Assembly (NCBI RefSeq): GCF_025466085.1
Contig: NZ_JANLOD010000019.1
Span: 24,303 to 88,302, forward strand
DNA from: Pseudomonas sp. 14P_8.1_Bac3
Lineage (GTDB): Bacteria; Pseudomonadota; Gammaproteobacteria; Pseudomonadales; Pseudomonadaceae
Reading direction: 5' to 3'
DNA length: 64,000 nt
Shown here: in pieces, positions 33,920 to 42,381 of the stretch
Numbering within the stretch: position 1 is the stretch's first letter
Layout of the letters: each line of letters starts with the position of its first letter
Notes under the pieces: model-generated
The model's database searches: none
Seen by the model: only the letters and a program-made list of their open reading frames with translations
Told to the model about the DNA's origin: nothing
Translations under genes and position numbers: made by a program

Positions 33920-33935
33920 CTGTGTAGATATACAG
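33920..33935. promoter_or_regulatory. LexA (SOS) box upstream of the radical SAM gene
   Basis: CTGTGTAGATATACAG fits CTG-N10-CAG exactly, with an AT-rich centre and the near-palindromic flanks TATA..TATA. It lies 16 bp before the radical SAM start codon, in the right place to overlap the promoter. It is close to the gammaproteobacterial consensus CTGTATATATATACAG. Confidence 0.88.
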
Positions 33936-34004
33936 TATAGCGTCGACACGCCCGGTTCAAGTCGTCAGTTGACCCTTGGTCGGGTCACGCCCACAGGAAT
34001 CCGA

Positions 34005-34343
34005 TCAATCATCCCGCGTCAGCACTTCCAGCAACTCAATCTCGAACGTCAGGTCTGAATTTGGCGGGATCGCACCCACGGTGCGCTCGCCGTAGGCCAG
34101 GTGCGCCGGGACCCGCAGCTTGCGCTTGCCGCCAACCTGCATTCCCATGATTCCCTGATCCCAACCCTTGATGACCCTTCCCGTACCGATCACACACTGA
34201 AAAGGTTTGCCCCGGCTGTAGGAAGAATCGAATTCCGTGCCGTCTTCCAGCCAGCCGCGGTACTGGGTGGTGATCAGTGCGCCTTTGACGGCGGCTTTGC
34301 CTTCGCCCTGTTCGATATCGATGATTTGCAGTTCGTCGTTCAT
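34005..34343 (-). CDS. FKBP-type peptidyl-prolyl cis-trans isomerase
   Basis: This is a 112-residue single-domain FKBP: VKGALITTQYRGWLEDGTEFDSSYSRGKPFQCVIGTGRVIKGWDQGIMGMQVGGKRKLRVPAHLAYGER, then IPPNSDLTFEIELLEV. All the aromatic pocket residues of the fold (Tyr, Phe, Val-Ile, Trp, Tyr) are visible. There is no signal peptide, so it acts in the cytoplasm as a folding catalyst. It stands alone between the SOS pair and an RcnB-like gene. Confidence 0.93.
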   Translation of the reverse strand: MNDELQIIDIEQGEGKAAVKGALITTQYRGWLEDGTEFDSSYSRGKPFQCVIGTGRVIKGWDQGIMGMQVGGKRKLRVPAHLAYGERTVGAIPPNSDLTFEIELLEVLTRDD

Positions 34344-34518
34344 GCGGCTACTCGCTCACTGTTTGGCCCGTCCGGGACGCGGGCGCAGGTTTTTCGCAGA
34401 ATTCGCCGTCGAAGGCAAATCCACCGCGCATCCTGCGCGCCACCGGCATCGACGCCCGCATCGGCGTCGCCGTGTTCCCGGACCATGTATCGAGCATGCA
34501 GCGGTTGATGCTGTCGAC
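34344..34518. other. Gap with a possible GGDEF-domain remnant
   Basis: On the plus strand one frame ends ILRATGIDARIGVAVFPDH, a few residues and a stop at 34522; that is the signature of the C-terminal half of a GGDEF domain (IGVAVFPD). Another frame just upstream reads FFAEFAVEG, like the GGDEFAVL strand. The parts are out of frame, too close together and without a start, so at most this is a decayed diguanylate-cyclase fragment. Confidence 0.2.
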
Positions 34519-34824
34519 CTAACGCTCCACCGGCGTGATATCCAGAATCGTCCCGTTGGTGATCATCACCATCATGTACTTGCCATTGACCTGCACCCAT
34601 TGCGCCTGTTCTTTCGGGGCTTTCAGGCCTTTGGCCTTCCAGTTGCCGATGGCCTTCTCAGGGCGTTGGTAAATATCCGGGGCGCGGTCGCCGACCACCA
34701 GTTCGCGAGTATTGGTGGCGCTGGGCTGGACGGTTTTTTGTGGTTCCGCGGCTTGAACGATCGGGCTGATCGCGGCAAGGCCTGCGACAAGGGCGAGGCT
34801 GGCGATAAGGGTTTTGCTGTTCAT
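34519..34824 (-). CDS. Periplasmic RcnB-like small protein
   Basis: This is a 101-residue protein with a signal peptide (MNSKTLIASLALVAGLAAISPIVQAA) and an RcnB-family-like domain: LVVGDRAPDIYQRPEKAIGNWKAKGLKAPKEQAQWVQVNGKYMMVMITNGTILDITP. RcnB of E. coli is a periplasmic protein affecting nickel/cobalt efflux. Many Pseudomonas paralogues exist with no metal role shown, and this copy has no RcnA-type exporter nearby. GGAGG lies 7 nt before the ATG. Confidence 0.75.
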   Translation of the reverse strand: MNSKTLIASLALVAGLAAISPIVQAAEPQKTVQPSATNTRELVVGDRAPDIYQRPEKAIGNWKAKGLKAPKEQAQWVQVNGKYMMVMITNGTILDITPVER

Positions 34825-35031
34825 CGGTGAACCTCCAGTGATGTCTTAGTCCTGAACTCCGACTGCGGTGCCGGAAAATCATTCCTTCGACTTGCATTGA
34901 TCCATCCCGCACATCAATGCATGCCAACAATGCACTTATCATATCGATCGACCTGCTCCACCATTCGCCCCAATAAGAACCGTGCGCCGCGCCGACGCAG
35001 CGCACGTCATAAAAGCGGTGGAGTCCAGGTC

Positions 35032-36324
35032 ATGACAGCAGCAATCCCTTCCGGGCGCTCTCGCGCCAGTGCCATTTTCCGGGTGACCTCGGGAAATTTT
35101 CTCGAACAGTTCGACTTTTTCCTTTTCGGCTTCTACGCCACCCAGATTGCCGCCGCGTTTTTCCCGGCCAGCAGTGAATTTGCGTCCCTGATGATGACCT
35201 TCGCCGTGTTTGGCGCCGGGTTCCTGATGCGTCCATTGGGCGCGGTGGTGCTCGGCGCCTACATTGACGATGTCGGCCGGCGCAAAGGCTTGATCGTCAC
35301 GCTGTCGATCATGGCGTGCGGCACAATCCTGATTGTCTTGGTGCCGGGATACGAAACCATCGGGCTGTTCGCCCCCGCGCTCGTCCTGGTCGGGCGTTTG
35401 CTCCAAGGCTTCTCGGCCGGTGCGGAAATGGGCGGCGTTTCGGTGTACCTCTCGGAGATCGCCACCCCCGGCAACAAAGGCTTTTTCACCAGTTGGCAGT
35501 CCGCCAGCCAGCAAGTCGCGATCATCGTCGCGGCGGCGCTCGGCTATGGACTGAACCAGTGGATGGCGCCGGCGACGATTGCCGACTGGGGCTGGCGAAT
35601 TCCGTTTTTCGTCGGTTGCCTGATTGTGCCGTTCATTTTTTTCCTGCGCCGCAACCTGGAAGAATCCGAAGAGTTTGCAGCGCGCAAACATCGGCCAAGC
35701 ATGGGCGAGGTGTTTCGCACGCTGGGACAGAACTGGGTCATCGTGTTTGCCGGAATGATGATGGTTGCCCTCACCACCACCGCGTTCTACCTGATCACGG
35801 TGTACGCCCCGACCTTCGGCAAAACCGTGCTGCACCTGAGCACTTCCGACGCGTTGTTGGTGACGTTGCTGGTCGGCGTGTCGAACTTTTTCTGGCTGCC
35901 CATTGGCGGCGCCCTCTCCGACCGCATCGGCCGGCGCCCGGTGTTGATCGCCATGGCGTTGCTGACCCTCGCCACCGCGTACCCGGCGCTCACTTATCTG
36001 GTGAACGCGCCGAGCTTCCTCAACATGCTGCTGGTCTTGCTGTGGTTGTCGTTCATTTACGGTTTGTACAACGGCGCGATGATTGCGGCGCTCACCGAAA
36101 TCATGCCGGTGGAGGTTCGAGTGGCCGGTTTCTCCCTGGCCTACAGCCTGGCCACCGCGGTGTTTGGCGGCTTCACACCGGCGATGTCGACCTTCCTGAT
36201 TCAGTACACCGGCGACAAGGCGGCGCCCGGTTACTGGATGAGTTTCGCGGCACTCTGCGCCCTGGGCGCGACGCTGTATCTCTATCGCCGCTCCTCCGGG
36301 CGCCTGCAACCGGCGATGTCCTGA
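35032..36324 (+). CDS. MFS metabolite:H+ symporter (citrate/tricarballylate type)
   Basis: This is a 430-residue major facilitator with 12 helices. The N-terminus has [27 protein letters not shown], followed by the loop 2-3 motif [18 protein letters not shown]. The second half has [15 protein letters not shown], and the [24 protein letters not shown] segment is typical of the metabolite:H+ symporter subfamily (CitA/TcuC-like). It probably imports a di- or tricarboxylate. The start at 35032 has GGAG 9 nt before it; codons upstream of that are not protein-like. It is followed 24 bp later by a binding-protein gene, an unusual partner for an MFS carrier. Confidence 0.85.
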   Translation: MTAAIPSGRSRASAIFRVTSGNFLEQFDFFLFGFYATQIAAAFFPASSEFASLMMTFAVFGAGFLMRPLGAVVLGAYIDDVGRRKGLIVTLSIMACGTILIVLVPGYETIGLFAPALVLVGRLLQGFSAGAEMGGVSVYLSEIATPGNKGFFTSWQSASQQVAIIVAAALGYGLNQWMAPATIADWGWRIPFFVGCLIVPFIFFLRRNLEESEEFAARKHRPSMGEVFRTLGQNWVIVFAGMMMVALTTTAFYLITVYAPTFGKTVLHLSTSDALLVTLLVGVSNFFWLPIGGALSDRIGRRPVLIAMALLTLATAYPALTYLVNAPSFLNMLLVLLWLSFIYGLYNGAMIAALTEIMPVEVRVAGFSLAYSLATAVFGGFTPAMSTFLIQYTGDKAAPGYWMSFAALCALGATLYLYRRSSGRLQPAMS

Positions 36325-36348
36325 CCCCTCTTTTTCGAGAATATGATC

Positions 36349-37140
36349 ATGAAAAAACTGTTGAATGTGGCTGCCCTGACCTTGTTGACCAGCCTGGGGT
36401 TGACCAGCCTGGGGCTGAGCGCCCTTGCGCAGGCTGAGGAGCTCCACGTGATGACGTCCGGTGGTTTCACCGCCGCCTACAAAATCCTCGGTCCGAAATT
36501 CGCCGCGTCCACCGGCAATACGCTGGACACCGCCCTCGGGCCGTCGATGGGCAAGGCACCGGAAGCGATCCCCAATCGCCTGGCCCGCGGTGAAAAGGCC
36601 GACGTCGTGATCATGGTCGGTTATGCCCTGGATGAATTGATCAAGCAAGGCAAGGTCGACCCGGCCTCACGGGTCGAACTGGCCGACTCGCGGATCGGCC
36701 TGGTGGTCCGTGAAGGCGCGCCGAAACCGGACATCAGCAGCATCGACGGCCTGAAAAAGACCTTGCTGGAGGCCCGATCGGTGGCGTACTCCGACAGCGC
36801 CAGCGGTGTGTACATCGAAGATCAGCTGTTCAAGCGCCTCGGCATCGAAGACCAGCTCAAGGCCAAATCGAAGATGATCCCGAAAATCCCGGTGGGCTCG
36901 GTGGTTGCCACCGGCGATTATCAGCTGGGCTTCCAGCAGGTGAGCGAGCTGCTGCCAGTGCCAGGCGTGAGTTTTGTGGCGAAAATCCCGGAGTCAGTGC
37001 AATCGGTGACACGTTTCGCTGCCGGGATTCCCGTTGGAGCGCAACACCCGGCAGAAGCCAAGGCGCTGCTGGACTACCTCGCGTCGTCGGCCGCTCAACC
37101 GGACGTGAACGCCACCGGGCTGGACTCGGTCAGCCGCTGA
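36349..37140 (+). CDS. ModA-like periplasmic substrate-binding protein
   Basis: This is a 263-residue exported protein of the SBP_bac_11/ModA class: ELHVMTSGGFTAAYKILGPKFAASTGNTLDTALGPSMGKAPEAI, GEKADVVIMVGYALDELIKQGKV and SDSASGVYIEDQLFKRLGI. There is no ModB/ModC permease or ATPase beside it, so molybdate uptake is unlikely; related stand-alone proteins occur with organic-acid carriers. The signal peptide contains a perfect 15-bp tandem duplication (LTSLG twice). An ATG six bases upstream (36343) is an alternative start, but the spacing to GAG favours 36349. Its 3' end overlaps the convergent LysR gene by 11 bp. Confidence 0.78.
   Translation: MKKLLNVAALTLLTSLGLTSLGLSALAQAEELHVMTSGGFTAAYKILGPKFAASTGNTLDTALGPSMGKAPEAIPNRLARGEKADVVIMVGYALDELIKQGKVDPASRVELADSRIGLVVREGAPKPDISSIDGLKKTLLEARSVAYSDSASGVYIEDQLFKRLGIEDQLKAKSKMIPKIPVGSVVATGDYQLGFQQVSELLPVPGVSFVAKIPESVQSVTRFAAGIPVGAQHPAEAKALLDYLASSAAQPDVNATGLDSVSR
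36385..36414 (+). repeat. 15-bp perfect tandem duplication in a signal peptide
   Basis: TTGACCAGCCTGGGG occurs twice without a break, adding LTSLG to the hydrophobic core of the binding-protein signal sequence. Confidence 0.9.
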
Positions 37141-38035
37141 CCTGAACCTTCATTTCCACGACCAACCGCTCCAGCTCCAACGCCGCCGGGGTCAATGTGC
37201 GACCCCGGCGCTTGATCAGGCCGACACTGCGCATGACCTGCGGATCGGTCAGCGTCACCCGCGTCAGGATCGGGTGATCCGCCGCCGGCATGGCCATCAG
37301 CGGCACGGCGGCCACGCCCAGTCCTGCCTCGACCAAACCGATCATCGTGGTGACGTGGCGGGTTTCGCAGATGCTCTGGCGCTGCGGCACAATGCCGGTC
37401 AGCGCCTGATCCAGCAGAAAGCGATTGCCGGAGGTTTTGTCCAGCGAGATGTAGTCCTGCTGATAGAACTCGTCCCAGGTCACGCTGCTGCGCCCCGCCA
37501 ACGGATGATCGCGCCGACAAGCCACCACATAACCCTCCTGCACCAACGGCAAGAAGTCGACTTCGGCCTCGAGGTTGCCGAGGAAACTGAGCCCGAAATC
37601 CGCCTCGCCATTGACCACGGCACTGAGCACTTCGTGAGCACTGGCATCCAGCACCTTGACTTTGATTCGCGGAAATTGCCGGTGGTAGTGAGCGATCACC
37701 CGCGGCATGAAGTAGTACGCCGCGGACGGTACGCAAGCGACCGTGACATGACCGAGGCGGGTCGAGGCGACTTCGCTGATGCCCAGCAACGCGACGTCCA
37801 GATCGTCGAGCAGGCGCTCGACGCTGGGGATGAAACCGCGTCCGGCCTGGGTCAGCGTAACCTTGCGCGTGGTGCGATCGAACAGTCGAACACCGAGGGC
37901 ATCTTCGAGCTTCTCGATACGCCGGCTCAGCGCTGGCTGGGAGATGCGCACGGTGTCGGCGGCCTTGCGAAAACTGCCCTGCTCGACCACGGCGCGGAAG
38001 GCTTGCAGGTCACTGAGGTCGAAGTTGATGGCCAT
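37130..38035 (-). CDS. LysR-family transcriptional regulator
   Basis: This is a 301-residue LysR regulator: winged helix at 1-60 (FDLSDLQAFRAVVEQGSFRKAADTVRISQPALSRRIEKLEDALGVRLFDRTTRKVTLTQAG) and a two-lobed ligand domain from about 90. It converges on the MFS/ModA-like pair with overlapping ends and is divergent from the Kef antiporter. Regulation of the organic-acid carrier is likely from the position, but the effector is unknown. Confidence 0.88.
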   Translation of the reverse strand: MAINFDLSDLQAFRAVVEQGSFRKAADTVRISQPALSRRIEKLEDALGVRLFDRTTRKVTLTQAGRGFIPSVERLLDDLDVALLGISEVASTRLGHVTVACVPSAAYYFMPRVIAHYHRQFPRIKVKVLDASAHEVLSAVVNGEADFGLSFLGNLEAEVDFLPLVQEGYVVACRRDHPLAGRSSVTWDEFYQQDYISLDKTSGNRFLLDQALTGIVPQRQSICETRHVTTMIGLVEAGLGVAAVPLMAMPAADHPILTRVTLTDPQVMRSVGLIKRRGRTLTPAALELERLVVEMKVQVSG

Positions 38036-38202
38036 GAAACGCGCTCGCGGGACGGACAGACTGATCAGTTTATCCTATGGATGCCTCCAATTAATGCAAA
38101 ATGTAACTACATTATCGCCGAGCGATTATGTTCAGGCTGACGCCTGCTGCCTCACCCTTTATCCTTGTGCCCCCCCGCCGTACCGAGTCCTGGAGTTTCG
38201 CC

Positions 38203-40011
38203 ATGCCCCATGAAGGCAATCTGTTGCAAGCCGCTGTCGTGTTTCTGTTCGCGGCGGTGCTCACCGTTCCCTTGGCCAAGCGCCTGCAACTGGGGGCGGT
38301 GCTGGGCTATCTGTTTGCCGGGGTGCTGATCGGGCCGTCGGTGCTGGGCCTGATCGGCAACCCGCAAAGCGTCAGTCATATTTCCGAGCTTGGCGTGGTG
38401 TTGCTGTTGTTCATCATTGGTCTGGAACTGTCGCCACGGCGTTTGTGGGTCATGCGCAAAGCGGTATTTGGCGTGGGTCTGGCCCAGGTGGTGCTGACCG
38501 GCTCGGTGATTGGCGTGGTGGCGTGGTTCCTGTTTGGCCAGCCATTGAACAGCGCAATCGTGCTGGGCCTGGGCCTGGCGTTGTCGTCCACGGCGTTTGG
38601 CCTGCAAAGCCTGGCCGAGCGCAAGGAGCTGACCAGTCCTCACGGGCGACTGGCGTTTGCGATCCTGTTGTTCCAGGACATCGCCGCGATCCCGCTGATC
38701 GCCATGGTGCCGCTGCTGGCGGGCGGTGATCACACCACCAGCGCGGCCGAGGACTTGAACCACGGCTTGCGGGTGTTGGGCAGCATCGCCGTGGTGGTGA
38801 TCGGCGGACGGTATCTGTTGCGGCCGGTGTTTCGCGTCGTCGCAAAAACCGGTTTGCCGGAGGTGTCCACCGCCACCGCGTTGCTGGTAGTGATCGGCAC
38901 GGCATGGCTGATGGACCTGGTCGGCGTGTCCATGGCATTGGGCGCGTTCCTCGCCGGTTTGCTGCTGGCGGACTCCGAGTACCGTCACGAACTCGAGGCG
39001 CAGATCGAACCGTTCAAGGGTTTGCTGCTCGGGCTGTTTTTCATCAGCGTCGGCATGGGCGCCAATTTGGGTCTGCTGCTCAGCGCGCCGATCACGGTAT
39101 TGGGGCTGACCCTGTTGCTGATCGCGATCAAACTGCCGCTGCTGTTTGTGGTGGGTCGACTGGCTGGCGGGCTGGGCAAGGTCAGTGCGATCCGGCTCGG
39201 TATCGTGTTGGCCGCGGGCGGTGAATTTGCCTTCGTGGTGTTCAAGATCGGCCGCGATCAGGGCCTGTTCGAGCCGCGCCTGTACGACTTGCTGGTGCTG
39301 ACGATCACCCTGTCCATGGCGGTGACGCCGCTGTTGCTGCTGCTCTGCGCGCGACTGGTCAGCCCGAAAGTGCAACCGGTGGTGGTGCCGGAAAAATTCC
39401 GCGAGATCGACACCGACGAACCCCGCGTGGTGATCGCTGGCATGGGCCGGATGGGGCAGATCGTTGCCCGTATCCTGCGCGCGCAGAACATCAAGTTCGT
39501 GGCCCTCGACACGTCGGTGGAAACCATCGAACTGTCGCGCAGTTTCGGGGGCGTGCCGGTGTTCTACGGCGACCCGATGCGCCCGGAAATCCTCAGCGCG
39601 GCCAAGGTCGAGCAGGCGGAATACTTCATCATCGCCACCGACGACCCGGACACCAACATCAAGACCGCCGAAGTGGTGCACCGGCTGTACCCGCACATCA
39701 AGATCATCGCCCGCGCCCGTAACCGCCAGCATGTGCATCGCCTGGTGGACCTCGGCGCCGAGGCGATTCGCGAAACCTATTATTCGAGCCTGGAAATGAG
39801 CCGGCGCACCCTGGTCGGGCTGGGGCTGACCCAGGCGCAGGCGGATGCACGGATCAAGCGCTTCCAGCATCACGATGAACAGGTGCTGGAAGCGCAGCAT
39901 GCGGTGTATGACGACGCGGCGAAGGTGCTGCAGACCGCGCAGGAAGCCCGGGCGGAACTGGCGAAGCTGTTCGAGTCGGATCAGTTGGAAGAGCAATCAG
40001 CCAAGCGTTGA
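38203..40011 (+). CDS. Kef-type K+/H+ antiporter (CPA2 family)
   Basis: This is a 602-residue CPA2 transporter. The membrane part (about 5-385) has around 12-13 helices with the conserved ELGVVLLLFIIGLELSPRRLW and ILLFQDIAAIPLIAMVPLL, which contains the ion-coupling Gln-Asp pair. A RCK/TrkA-N domain follows (RVVIAGMGRMGQIVARILRAQNIKFVALD) with a nucleotide-binding GMGRMG. The size and order match KefB/KefC glutathione-gated potassium efflux systems. No KefF/KefG ancillary quinone reductase is beside it, so gating by glutathione adducts cannot be taken for granted. The start at 38203 follows TGGAG by 7 nt. Confidence 0.88.
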   Translation: MPHEGNLLQAAVVFLFAAVLTVPLAKRLQLGAVLGYLFAGVLIGPSVLGLIGNPQSVSHISELGVVLLLFIIGLELSPRRLWVMRKAVFGVGLAQVVLTGSVIGVVAWFLFGQPLNSAIVLGLGLALSSTAFGLQSLAERKELTSPHGRLAFAILLFQDIAAIPLIAMVPLLAGGDHTTSAAEDLNHGLRVLGSIAVVVIGGRYLLRPVFRVVAKTGLPEVSTATALLVVIGTAWLMDLVGVSMALGAFLAGLLLADSEYRHELEAQIEPFKGLLLGLFFISVGMGANLGLLLSAPITVLGLTLLLIAIKLPLLFVVGRLAGGLGKVSAIRLGIVLAAGGEFAFVVFKIGRDQGLFEPRLYDLLVLTITLSMAVTPLLLLLCARLVSPKVQPVVVPEKFREIDTDEPRVVIAGMGRMGQIVARILRAQNIKFVALDTSVETIELSRSFGGVPVFYGDPMRPEILSAAKVEQAEYFIIATDDPDTNIKTAEVVHRLYPHIKIIARARNRQHVHRLVDLGAEAIRETYYSSLEMSRRTLVGLGLTQAQADARIKRFQHHDEQVLEAQHAVYDDAAKVLQTAQEARAELAKLFESDQLEEQSAKR

Positions 40012-40025
40012 GGAATGTGCGGGCC

Positions 40026-40095
40026 TCTTCGCGAGCAAGCCCGCTCCCACAGGTTCGGCGCGCCCCTTGTGGGAGCGGGCTTGCTCGCGAAGAAC
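40026..40095. repeat. REP pair in outward orientation
   Basis: TCTTCGCGAGCAAGCCCGCT..CCCACAG and its inverse lie in the order opposite to most copies (tails outward), with GAACGATAACGCCG following. The core is GCGGGCTTGCTCGCGA. Confidence 0.85.
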
Positions 40096-40141
40096 GATAA
40101 CGCCGTCTATCTGAACCAATACCCACTTCGAAGGAACCACC

Positions 40142-41242
40142 ATGGCTGTCGACGCACCCAACCCCGCGCTGAAAGAAATCTTCAACGCCGAGCGTCTCAA
40201 GCACATCGCCACCGAGATGACCGCGGTCTACCCGGAATTCAACGCCAAAGCCTTCCTGAACATGGCCAACGACGGCCTCGACGGGCTGTCGATCATGCAG
40301 CGCATGGCCCGGGTCAGTGAGTGCCTGCACGCCACATTGCCGTTGAACTACGAAGACTCCCTCGACCTGTTGCGCGCCCTCGCCCCGCGCCTGAACAGCG
40401 GCTTCGTCAGCATCTCGCTGCCGCATTACGTCGCGACCTACGGCGGCGATGCGTTCGACCTTTCCATGGACGCGCTCAAATACTTCACCACCTTCGGCTC
40501 CGCTGAATTCGCCATCCGCTATTTCCTGCGCAAGGACTTGCAGCGCACGTTGGCGGTGATGCACGACTGGTCGCTGGACGGCAATGAACATGTGCGGCGC
40601 CTGGCCAGCGAGGGCAGCCGCCCGCGACTGCCGTGGTCATTTCGCCTGGAACAGATCCAGGCCGACCCGCGCCTGGCCGCCGCCATCCTCGACAACCTCA
40701 AGGCCGACAGCAGCCTCTACGTGCGCAAGTCCGTGGCCAACCACCTCAACGACATCACCAAGGACCATCCCGACTGGGTGCTGGACCTGATCGAAGGCTG
40801 GTCGCTGGACAACAAACACACCGCCTGGATCGCCAGGCATGCCTTGCGCAGCCTGATCAAACAGGGCAATCAGCGCGCGTTGGCAATCATTGGTGCGGGC
40901 GGCAAGCCCGAGGTCGAGATTACGGCGGTGAAGGTCACACCGGCGGTGATTGCGTTGGGCGAGAAAATCACCTTGTCCTTCAGTGTCAAATCCACCGTCG
41001 AGGCCAGTCAGCGGCTGGTGATCGATTACGCCATTGATTACGTCAAGGCCAATGGCAGCACCTCAGCGAAGGTGTTCAAGCTCAAGGCGCTGACATTGCC
41101 GGGCAAGGCCACCGAATTTGTCGCCCGTAGCCAACAGATCAAGGAACTCACCACCCGAAAGCACTATGCGGGTCAGCATGCCGTGCACATTCTGGTGAAT
41201 GGCGAACGCCTGGCCAGCAGCGCTTTCGAAATCCTCCCCTGA
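40142..41242 (+). CDS. alkC: AlkC-type DNA alkylation repair glycosylase
   Basis: This is a 366-residue HEAT-like repeat protein of the AlkC/AlkD superfamily. Residues about 15-260 form the helical repeats (for example EEFAIRYFLRKDLQRTLAVMHDWSLDGNEHVRRLASEGSRPRLPW with EF read as AEF, and SLYVRKSVANHLNDITKDHPDWVLDLI). A C-terminal immunoglobulin-like domain (about 275-366: VEITAVKVTPAVIALGEKITLSFSVKS and HYAGQHAVHILVNG) is the addition seen in Pseudomonas AlkC. Such enzymes remove N3- and N7-methylpurines and 1- or 3-methyladenine without flipping the base. It is a single gene, flanked by REP pairs. Confidence 0.85.
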   Translation: MAVDAPNPALKEIFNAERLKHIATEMTAVYPEFNAKAFLNMANDGLDGLSIMQRMARVSECLHATLPLNYEDSLDLLRALAPRLNSGFVSISLPHYVATYGGDAFDLSMDALKYFTTFGSAEFAIRYFLRKDLQRTLAVMHDWSLDGNEHVRRLASEGSRPRLPWSFRLEQIQADPRLAAAILDNLKADSSLYVRKSVANHLNDITKDHPDWVLDLIEGWSLDNKHTAWIARHALRSLIKQGNQRALAIIGAGGKPEVEITAVKVTPAVIALGEKITLSFSVKSTVEASQRLVIDYAIDYVKANGSTSAKVFKLKALTLPGKATEFVARSQQIKELTTRKHYAGQHAVHILVNGERLASSAFEILP

Positions 41243-41253
41243 AACACAATTCC

Positions 41254-41369
41254 CTGTAGGAGCGAGCTCGCTCGCGATGGGCGTCAACGATAACGCGTAC
41301 TGCCTGCATGAACGCGGTGTCTGGACGTTAATCGTCGGAACGCCGCCCGGAGCGAGCTCGCTCCTACAA
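41254..41369. repeat. BIME between alkC and a LysR gene
   Basis: CTGTAGGAGCGAGCTCGCTC and a right arm GAGCGAGCTCGCTCCTACAA flank a loop with GTCAACGATAACGCG and CGTCGGAACGCCGCCCG. The arms have a perfect GAGCGAGCTCGCTC self-palindrome. Confidence 0.87.
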
Positions 41370-42260
41370 GGGAATGGAGCCCAGCAGTAGCATTTGCTCA
41401 CGCTCACACAATTCCACCACGTAATCCCATAGCACCCGCAGCCGCACGGATTTGTGCAGCTCGCGGCGGGTACTGATCCAGTAGCTGCGCTGGATGCTTT
41501 CATCCGGCAGCAGCGGCACCAGGCCCGGATCATCGCTGGCCATGTAGCACGGCAGCACCGCAATCCCCAGCCCCGCGCGCGCCGCCTGTTGCTGGGCGAT
41601 CACGCTGGTGCTGTGGAAGACCACCTGCGGGTTGCGGCAGAAGCTGTTGAGGAACATCAGTTCCTGGCTGAACAGCAAGTCGTCGACGTAGCCGATCCAC
41701 GCATGCCGGCCGAGATCTTCGCGGCTGCGCAGCGGTGGCGCGCGGTCGAGGTAGTCCCGGCTGGCATAAAGCGCCAGCCGATAGTCCGTGAGTTTGCGGG
41801 TGACCAGCATGTCGGCCGCCGGGCGTTCAAGGTGGATGCTGATTTCGGCTTCACGGTTGAGAATGCTGACGAAGCGCGGCACCGCCACCAGTTCCACTTC
41901 CAGGCCCGGATAGCGTTCGAACAGCCCGTTCATGCGGCTGGCGAGGAACATGATGCCCAGGCCTTCCGTCACGCCGACACGGATCTTGCCCAGCGGTGCC
42001 GTCGATTGGGTGATTTCTTCCTGGGCCAGCAGCGCGACGTTTTCCATCGCTTCGGCATGTTTGAGCAATGCTTCTCCGGCCGGGGTCAGCTCGTAGCCCT
42101 GGGCGTGCTGGACGAACAGCGCGGTGCCGAGGCTCTTTTCAATGGCTTCAATATGCCGGGCGATAGTGGCATGGGTGGTGTTCAAACGGCGGGCGGCGGT
42201 GAGCAAACGCCCGCTGCGCTGCAACTCGAGAAAAAACCGCAGGTCATTCCAGTCGAACAT
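41364..42260 (-). CDS. LysR-family transcriptional regulator
   Basis: This is a 298-residue LysR regulator: helix-turn-helix in FDWNDLRFFLELQRSGRLLTAARRLNTTHATIARHIEAIEKSLG and an effector domain from about 90 (GKIRVGVTEGLGIMFLASRM). The N-terminus FDWNDLRFFL is common to regulators next to carbon-source dehydrogenases. It is divergent from a GMC oxidoreductase across 121 bp and probably controls the oxidoreductase-MHS-lldD group. Its last codons overlap the end of the BIME. Confidence 0.87.
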   Translation of the reverse strand: MFDWNDLRFFLELQRSGRLLTAARRLNTTHATIARHIEAIEKSLGTALFVQHAQGYELTPAGEALLKHAEAMENVALLAQEEITQSTAPLGKIRVGVTEGLGIMFLASRMNGLFERYPGLEVELVAVPRFVSILNREAEISIHLERPAADMLVTRKLTDYRLALYASRDYLDRAPPLRSREDLGRHAWIGYVDDLLFSQELMFLNSFCRNPQVVFHSTSVIAQQQAARAGLGIAVLPCYMASDDPGLVPLLPDESIQRSYWISTRRELHKSVRLRVLWDYVVELCEREQMLLLGSIPL

Positions 42261-42381
42261 GAACCGTCCTTAGGTCTACGCTGTTTAAAAACGCACAGCA
42301 GCTGCGCAAAAACTAACATTCTTTTGACGAAAGCTAACAACTAGGATGACCGACAACAAGAACAACAATACGAGGTCAGGG

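Noticed and set aside
36349..37140. Molybdate-binding ModA
   Set aside because: The fold is similar, but no modB/modC genes follow and the neighbour is an organic-acid type MFS carrier.
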